Source: Saprospiraceae bacterium
GTDB lineage: Bacteria; Bacteroidota; Bacteroidia; Chitinophagales; Saprospiraceae
DNA: 64,000 bases
NCBI GenBank assembly: GCA_016714445.1
Contig: JADJNF010000001.1
Coordinates: forward strand, 1,116,001-1,180,000
Direction: 5' to 3'
Shown here one piece after another: positions 58,206 to 64,000 of the stretch. Both the position numbers and the translations under genes were made by a program. Below the pieces are notes generated by a model. The model was given only the letters and a program-made list of their open reading frames with translations. It had not been told where the DNA came from and did no database searches. Numbering within the stretch: position 1 is the stretch's first letter; the number at the start of each line of letters is the position of its first letter.

Positions 58206-61200
58206 ATGTTAAATCATGGCTTTGTTTTAAAAAATACATGTATATTGTTAATATTGTTTTTCGGTATTACCACGACATCTATTCGTGCTCAGGTGTCCAA
58301 TATTAAATATCAATTAAAATATAACTCTGATTCCTGTTGGTATGATGCATTTCTAATCATTGAAAACGGATCAGCCAACACAATACCCGAAAGGACTCAA
58401 GATTACAGCCAATTTTCTGTTATAGTTCCAGCAGGTACCAATATAAATGTTATTAAAAACTACATGCCAATCGAAAACAACTCATCCTATACAGGAACAA
58501 TCCCGGTTAATTGGTTCATAAGCGGTGTGGTAGGTGGACCGTCGATAGAACCAAATTTCGATTTCTACATGTTCTCACCGTCATTGGACTCTTTATCTCA
58601 TTATAATGATATATACACAGGCGACACCATAAAGCTGTTTAGCCTTTCAGTTGATACAATATTTGATTGTGGCTCTGGTATCAGACTGTTTGAAAATGGC
58701 ACCGATCCCGGTCCTATGGAACCTGGTATGGGGTATATTGATTTTAGTAATCAGTTAAATCTGGTAGGGTCATCGGTGCTTTATGATGAAAATGCTCCAC
58801 AGATCTACCCTCAGAAACCACTTTTTTCAAGTTTGCCCATCCCTTCGTGTGACTATGGAGTAGAAATAGATATCTCAACTTTTACCAGTTCATGTCAGGA
58901 ACCATTATCTTATGAATGGAACGGACCAAATAATTTTATTTCGACAGCACAGGATGTATATTTGGTACCAGCCACCACCAGCAACTCAGGTACATATAAA
59001 ATTAAAGTTACAGATGGATTTGGTTGTTCAGATTCTCTTAGCATTATTGCTTTCAATAAACCTCTTGCCGGTGACGATCAGGTCGTTTGTGCCAACTCTA
59101 CAACCACGTTGACCGGGGCTGCTCCTTCTGATGGCGTCTGGACAATGGTATCATCAAATCCCAGCGGAGCATCATTATCCTATGTTTCTTCAGGGGTTTC
59201 CTCAGTTACATTTGATGAAAGTGCAAATGGAACATATCGTTACATATACACTACCTTTTCTTGCAGTGATACCATGGAAGTTATAGTTTTACCATCACCA
59301 CAGATCTCAATAGTCGGTGACACATCCATATGTTTGGGAGGGAATACACTATTATCGCCTGATACAGGTGGCTTTTGGACCAGCAACAATCCCTTGACTG
59401 CTACAGTGACCAATGACGGTATTGTAGAGGGTGACGAAGTTGGTTCTACCAATTTTACATTTACTGATATATCAACAGGCTGTTTTGCCACCACAGATTC
59501 TGTGAAAGTGAATGACCTTCCAACCGTAACCAATTCAGGTACTCCCAATGTTTGTATAGGGTCCATGACCACGCTTGTATCTTCAGGTTCTGGGGTTTGG
59601 AATAGCTTTGACCCCGACATAGCTTTGATAAATAGTGCAGGGATAGTCACAGGGATATCAGAAGGAACAGCATTAATTTCCTTTACTGATACCATCACTG
59701 GCTGTGTTTCAATATCCACTCCAATGATGGTATTGCCAATTCCATTGATTAGTATCACAGGAAATAATGTGATTTGTACTGATGCAGAAACTACTTTATC
59801 TCCGGTCTCTGGTGGCAGTTGGACCAGCCTTGACCCAAACTTGGCTACGGTAAATGATTCCGGTGTGGTAACCGGGGTTTCTGAAGGCGTGGTAACTTTT
59901 CTCTTTACAGAAACATCAACTGGCTGTGCTTCTGATACCAGTGACATCATTACTGTGATGAATAAACCAGTATTATCTCAAGCCACAACTGACCTTTGTG
60001 AAGGAAGCACTACTATCCTGCAACCAATAACAGGAGGTGTTTGGATAAGTAATAACCCTACTGTTGCAACCGTTGGCATCTCGACGGGCGTGGTAACGGG
60101 GATAAGTCAGGGCTATGTTACATTTACATACACAGACACAAATAATGGATGTTCCAGCACATCTGATTCAATATTCATACATCAAAGGCCGCAATTGGCA
60201 GCAAATCCTCCAACTGTTTGTGTTGGGTCAACCACTCTGCTTTCTCCATCATCAGGTGGAATTTGGACAAGTCTGGATAGCGATATCGTGGTAGTAAATG
60301 ATAGTGTTGCAGTGGGCATAAGTAGTGGTATAGTTTCCTTAAGCTTTATAGATAACATGTTCGGATGTTTAAATACAATAAATATTGTTGTATCGGAAAG
60401 GGCATCAGCAATGATCATAGGCGATACAGAAATATGTACAGGATTTACCTCTCAATTATCTCCTTCATCCGGTGGTATCTGGACAAGTAGTAACGCGTCA
60501 GTAGCTACAGTAAATAATGAAGGTGAAATAACAGGAATAGGTGCAGGTACTGCGTTTTTTAATTTTACAGAATCATCTACTGGGTGTAACTCCCTTCCAA
60601 CATCATCTATAACCATCCATCCAATACCCGCTATAAATTTAACCGGTCCACCGCAGATTTGTATTGGCTCAACTACCACAATGACCCCTTCCAGTGGAGG
60701 TATTTGGACGAGCAACAATGAAAATATCGCCACTATTGATGCAAATACAGGTTTGATCACAGGTTTGGAAGGTGGAATAGCAACTTTCATTTTTACTTTA
60801 AATACTACAGGATGTATATCTCTTCCAAGTTCCCCCATAACAATATTTGAAGAAACATTAGCAACTATTGAAGGTCCTTCCGTCATTTGTACAGGCGCAA
60901 GTACCTACTTATCACCTTCATCCGGTGGTATTTGGATATCAAGTGATCCAACCATAGCCTCAGTGTCCAATACAGGACTTGTCTCAGGTACAGGGTCAGG
61001 TTTTGTGAACTTTACATATACCGAAACTGCAAATGGCTGTGGTTACACTTCTACTACTCCAAATATAATTGTGACACAATGTTTTAATCCGGACTTCAAC
61101 ATTACCAGTACCAATGTAATAGTTACCGGAAATATTAGTACAAATGATCATGATGCATCTGGAAATATATACAATGCCGGATCTTTGATTTCTTCCCCGA

Positions 61201-62861
61201 CCTCCAGCAACCCTGTGCTTCAAATAAATCCTGATGGCAGTTATTCCTTTCAGTCAGATTCATCTGGTCACTACAAGTACAAAATACCCGTATGTGTGCC
61301 CCCATTGACATCATCATGTCCTGAATCAGAACTAAATATCACTGTTGTAAAATATTTATCCACAGACAAGGTCGCTATGGCAAATGTGGATCTTGCAGCT
61401 ACCAAGGTGAATACTCCTGTAAGTATCGCATCGCTACAAAATGATATATGTGTATTGGTGGGAGGCTGCAATTTGGATCCTTCTTCGGTCGCTATTTTGG
61501 ATTTTCCAAACCATGGCAATGTCACCATCAATTCGACAACCGGAAATATTACTTACACACCTGATCTGAATTATATGGGTGTAGATACATTGATGTACAA
61601 GGTTTGTGTTATAGGGCAGCCTGCAAATTGTTCATCCGCCAAACAAATTGTGTCCATCAAAAACGCCACAGCAGATAATAGTACATCTGCAACCGATGAC
61701 CTATATGCAGGTGCCAAAAATAAAATAATAAATGGTAATGTATTGCTAAATGACATGGATGCAGAAACAGACCTGCAATCCGTATCACCACAGATACTTT
61801 CCGGAGTTAACGGTGATTTTTTGCTTAATACAGATGGTAGTTTTTCTTTTATTCCTACTCCTGGATTTACAGGCCATACAGAATTTGTGTACGAAGTATG
61901 TGATGATCATACCCCTAATTATTGCATATATGCCACACTTCATATTTTTATATTACCTGACCTAATTGTTAACATCAGGGCATATCTTGAAGGATCTTTG
62001 ATGAATAATGGAAATGCTACTGCCAGCGGTCGACCTTTGATGCGAGATAATTTAAGGATGAGTCCATTTAATGGGTCAAGATATATTCCAAATTCAAGTC
62101 CTTATAAATTTGCAACTGAACACATAAATATTACATCAAAATTTAATCATGTAGGTCCTGGATTATTGCCTGAATTACAAACTATTCTAAACCCATCTGC
62201 AGTCTTTGGTGTAACCGGTCAGAACGCAATTGTAGACTGGGTATTCATAGAGCTGAGGTCAAAAGACAGTAAAACCAGTGTCGTAGCATCAAGAGCAGCT
62301 TTAATTCAAAGAGACGGTGACATAGTGGATATTGATGGTGTAAGTGCGCTCACTTTCCCTGGAACCCCTACAGAAAATTACTATGTAGTGGTTCGACATC
62401 GTTCACATTTAGGGGTGATGACGGCCATAGCAATGACTCCGGATGAAATGAATTCTCTGATTAATTTTACATTGCCATCTACCCCTGTTTTTGATTTTGG
62501 GACCACAAAAGGAAATGGTTATGATTATACCGGAGTGGCACTAAATCCATCTGTAAAGGTCGGATACCGAGCCCTTTATGCCGGCGACTTTGACGCAAAT
62601 AAAAAAATAAAAACGGAAAATCCAAATGATGATTTGAACACTTTGTTTTTTGAGATTTTTTCATACCCGGGAAATACAACATCAAATGCAAACTATGATT
62701 TTGCCATCGGGTATTTACAAGGTGATTTTGATATGAATAGCAAAGCAAAATTTGATAATCCCAATGATGATAAAAATATGCTTTATATACAGCTGTTGTT
62801 TTATCCAGTAAATATCCAGTTTTTATCCAACTTTAATTTTTTCATTGAACAAATACCCTGA
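58206..62861 (+). CDS. Giant surface protein with tandem Ig-like repeats, cadherin-like domains and dockerin-like end
   Basis: 1551 residues from the ATG at 58206 (an upstream GTG at 58197 is possible). Signal peptide ending SIRA. Residues to about 285 form a cohesin-like and an Ig-like domain. Then one divergent and eight regular Ig/BIG2-like repeats of about 74 residues (about 365-960), each with a Cys in the form ICxG near its start and GC near its end, and the string SPSSGGIWTS. Two cadherin-like (tandem-95 type) domains follow (about 965-1240). A domain with DWVFIELRS and LIQRDGDIVDIDGVS, annotated hemagglutinin-like in related genomes, ends at about 1430. The final part carries two calcium-type loops, GDFDANKKIKTENPNDD and GDFDMNSKAKFDNPNDD. 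No T9SS tail is present. Adhesion is the likely role. Confidence 0.9.
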   Translation: MLNHGFVLKNTCILLILFFGITTTSIRAQVSNIKYQLKYNSDSCWYDAFLIIENGSANTIPERTQDYSQFSVIVPAGTNINVIKNYMPIENNSSYTGTIPVNWFISGVVGGPSIEPNFDFYMFSPSLDSLSHYNDIYTGDTIKLFSLSVDTIFDCGSGIRLFENGTDPGPMEPGMGYIDFSNQLNLVGSSVLYDENAPQIYPQKPLFSSLPIPSCDYGVEIDISTFTSSCQEPLSYEWNGPNNFISTAQDVYLVPATTSNSGTYKIKVTDGFGCSDSLSIIAFNKPLAGDDQVVCANSTTTLTGAAPSDGVWTMVSSNPSGASLSYVSSGVSSVTFDESANGTYRYIYTTFSCSDTMEVIVLPSPQISIVGDTSICLGGNTLLSPDTGGFWTSNNPLTATVTNDGIVEGDEVGSTNFTFTDISTGCFATTDSVKVNDLPTVTNSGTPNVCIGSMTTLVSSGSGVWNSFDPDIALINSAGIVTGISEGTALISFTDTITGCVSISTPMMVLPIPLISITGNNVICTDAETTLSPVSGGSWTSLDPNLATVNDSGVVTGVSEGVVTFLFTETSTGCASDTSDIITVMNKPVLSQATTDLCEGSTTILQPITGGVWISNNPTVATVGISTGVVTGISQGYVTFTYTDTNNGCSSTSDSIFIHQRPQLAANPPTVCVGSTTLLSPSSGGIWTSLDSDIVVVNDSVAVGISSGIVSLSFIDNMFGCLNTINIVVSERASAMIIGDTEICTGFTSQLSPSSGGIWTSSNASVATVNNEGEITGIGAGTAFFNFTESSTGCNSLPTSSITIHPIPAINLTGPPQICIGSTTTMTPSSGGIWTSNNENIATIDANTGLITGLEGGIATFIFTLNTTGCISLPSSPITIFEETLATIEGPSVICTGASTYLSPSSGGIWISSDPTIASVSNTGLVSGTGSGFVNFTYTETANGCGYTSTTPNIIVTQCFNPDFNITSTNVIVTGNISTNDHDASGNIYNAGSLISSPTSSNPVLQINPDGSYSFQSDSSGHYKYKIPVCVPPLTSSCPESELNITVVKYLSTDKVAMANVDLAATKVNTPVSIASLQNDICVLVGGCNLDPSSVAILDFPNHGNVTINSTTGNITYTPDLNYMGVDTLMYKVCVIGQPANCSSAKQIVSIKNATADNSTSATDDLYAGAKNKIINGNVLLNDMDAETDLQSVSPQILSGVNGDFLLNTDGSFSFIPTPGFTGHTEFVYEVCDDHTPNYCIYATLHIFILPDLIVNIRAYLEGSLMNNGNATASGRPLMRDNLRMSPFNGSRYIPNSSPYKFATEHINITSKFNHVGPGLLPELQTILNPSAVFGVTGQNAIVDWVFIELRSKDSKTSVVASRAALIQRDGDIVDIDGVSALTFPGTPTENYYVVVRHRSHLGVMTAIAMTPDEMNSLINFTLPSTPVFDFGTTKGNGYDYTGVALNPSVKVGYRALYAGDFDANKKIKTENPNDDLNTLFFEIFSYPGNTTSNANYDFAIGYLQGDFDMNSKAKFDNPNDDKNMLYIQLLFYPVNIQFLSNFNFFIEQIP

Positions 62862-62915
62862 GTTTCCATTTTATTTTATATCGAAAGCCATCAAATCAGC
62901 AATAAAACAAAAATT

Positions 62916-64000
62916 TTAAAGCAAACTATTACCCAATTTTATAGTCTCATTTATTAAAAGATCAAAATCAGAAGTTATACTCCTGTGATTGGTTATGGCC
63001 ACCCTTATAGCATAATTACCGCCCAAAATGGTGGACGAAGGAGATGCAATTCCTGAAACCTGAAGCTTCATGACAATGTCCTTATTTAATTGATTCAGTT
63101 CTTCTTTGGTTTTATCACTATTGACGAATCTAAAACAAACAATATTTAAAGAAGTAGGTGCAAGCAATTCAAGTGTATTATTTTCGTTGACCAAATCTGT
63201 AAGGTATTCAGCCTGCTGTATATTTTTCTCAATCTGTTCAGCATATTTTTTTATGCCCTGCTCCTTGATTGACATCCAAACTTTAAGTGCTTTGAATCCT
63301 CTGGATAGTTCAATTCCAAAATTATTAAAGCTATCAGGACCAGATGCTAAACCTCCCTCGTGAGTCATAAGATAATTTGGAGCAAAAGAAAAGGCATTTC
63401 TATGTGCTTCTTTGTTTCTGATCAGGACACACCCCACTTCATATGGCATATACATCCATTTATGGAGATCAAAAGCAACACTATCTGCTTCTTCAATAGG
63501 TTTTAACTTTTCTTTATACTGGTCTGTTAATTTTGCCAATGCACCAAATGCACCATCAATATGAAACCATAAATCATATTTTTCACAAAGTAATTTAAGT
63601 GCCTTAAGGTCATCTATTGCGCCGGTATTGACCGTGCCTGCATTACCAACCAAACAAAATGGATTGTAGCCTTTACTAATATCATCCCTGATCGTTTGTT
63701 CAAGTGATTCAAGATTTATTGTGTAATCAGCGTTTACAGATATTTTGCGTAATCCTTCTGTTCCTACACCTATCACTTCAGCTGCTTTTGCTATGCAACT
63801 ATGTGTTTCGCTGCTGCAATACATCACGGGCTTTAGGGCCAGTCCCTGCATGCCTTCTTTTCTGGAAAAAGCAATCATATGATTTCGTGCCACTATCAAA
63901 GCTGTCGTATTGGCCATAGATCCTCCGCTTAACAAAATTCCTGATGCAGATTCAGGAAAATGCATCATTTGTTTGCACCAGTTAACTACTTCCTGATCCA
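62916..64000 (-). CDS. PLP-dependent group II decarboxylase, 3' part
   Basis: The frame remains open to the right edge, so the start lies beyond 64000; the visible 361 codons begin DQEVVNWCKQMMHFPESASG. Landmarks: LLSGGSMANTTAL (PLP phosphate), HSCIAKAAEVIGVG with the stacking His, LVGNAGTVNTGAIDDL, FHIDGAFGAL with the PLP-N1 Asp, and DLHKWMYMPYEVGC with the Schiff-base Lys. Group II enzymes decarboxylate aromatic amino acids or glutamate/diaminobutyrate. The specificity loop is of the aromatic-L-amino-acid type but not decisive. It converges on the giant surface gene with a 54-base gap. Confidence 0.92.
   Translation of the reverse strand, partial: DQEVVNWCKQMMHFPESASGILLSGGSMANTTALIVARNHMIAFSRKEGMQGLALKPVMYCSSETHSCIAKAAEVIGVGTEGLRKISVNADYTINLESLEQTIRDDISKGYNPFCLVGNAGTVNTGAIDDLKALKLLCEKYDLWFHIDGAFGALAKLTDQYKEKLKPIEEADSVAFDLHKWMYMPYEVGCVLIRNKEAHRNAFSFAPNYLMTHEGGLASGPDSFNNFGIELSRGFKALKVWMSIKEQGIKKYAEQIEKNIQQAEYLTDLVNENNTLELLAPTSLNIVCFRFVNSDKTKEELNQLNKDIVMKLQVSGIASPSSTILGGNYAIRVAITNHRSITSDFDLLINETIKLGNSLL

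Noticed and set aside
59240..59950. 236-codon open frame on the minus strand inside the giant surface gene
   Set aside because: It mirrors the Ig repeats of the plus-strand gene and has low-complexity Val/Ser/Pro composition with no known motif. The same holds for frames at 60182-60418 and 60452-60886.
1..64000. tRNA, rRNA, IS element or prophage
   Set aside because: Intergenic stretches were read for cloverleaf, GTTCGA-type arms, transposase motifs and terminal repeats; none was found beyond the palindromes listed.

Overview
The window is a chromosomal segment of a Bacteroidota bacterium, most likely from the Saprospiria/Saprospiraceae or a close relative. The evidence is the gliding genes gldA/gldF/gldG, a type IX secretion (T9SS) plug protein, a secreted protease with alternating PKD domains and a T9SS C-terminal sorting domain, two TonB-dependent receptors with carboxypeptidase-like N-terminal domains, AT-rich DNA, no obvious Shine-Dalgarno sequences, and many start regions preceded by the Bacteroidota -7 box TAnnTTTG. 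I see no rRNA, tRNA, CRISPR array, phage or intact insertion sequence. The species is inference.

Layout. 1-2.7 kb: 3' part of ddl, an orphan lipoprotein behind a GC-rich patch, and a cluster of palindromes resembling a REP element. 2.8-9.6 kb: an orphan MacB/FtsX-type permease, a quinone oxidoreductase-like gene, two unknown membrane/secreted proteins and a TonB receptor. 9.7-17.4 kb: a cellodextrin-type sugar module (aldo/keto reductase, GPH transporter, GH94 phosphorylase, SDR) with a divergent AraC regulator. 17.4-24.2 kb: DUF368 flippase-like protein, S1/P1-type hydrolase, DUF4340 protein and GldGFA. 24.3-31.2 kb: a complete YbhGFSR-type drug-efflux operon with TolC and a TetR repressor whose operator overlaps a canonical promoter. 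31.4-37.9 kb: T9SS plug, pyrF, a NifU-type scaffold, Mrp ATPase, a RibF-glycosyltransferase fusion and an RluA pseudouridine synthase. 38.2-47.8 kb: APC permease, LOG protein, a universal-stress/CBS/two-component block, and a Trk/Ktr potassium system. 47.9-64 kb: HExxH lipoprotein plus TonB receptor, rpe, the large PKD protease, ferritin, a giant Ig-repeat surface protein and the 3' part of a PLP-dependent decarboxylase.

The most interesting system is at 40.4-45.1 kb. A histidine kinase (42227-43495) carries a PAS domain that matches the haem-PAS of FixL, including the proximal His (H66) and the oxygen-sensing Arg (R86) at exactly the FixL spacing of 20 residues. The next gene encodes a REC domain fused to a full CRP/FNR-type DNA-binding protein, so FixJ- and FixK-like functions appear condensed into one polypeptide. 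FNR/FixK-like sites (TGAT-N4-ATCA) lie in front of both CBS-domain genes, one of which leads the CBS-universal stress protein operon. In both cases the site centre is 36.5 bp from the end of the -7 box, which is class II (-41.5) geometry. I infer a compact oxygen-sensing regulon, analogous in content to FixLJK or DosRS; haem binding and regulation are untested.

Other points of note are the RibF-GT2 fusion, a universal stress protein fused to a cysteine-less thioredoxin fold, a periplasmic insert in the GPH transporter, strict A-B alternation of the twelve PKD repeats, the giant surface protein that ends in dockerin-like repeats instead of a T9SS tail, and a probable leaderless transcript for the NifU-type gene.
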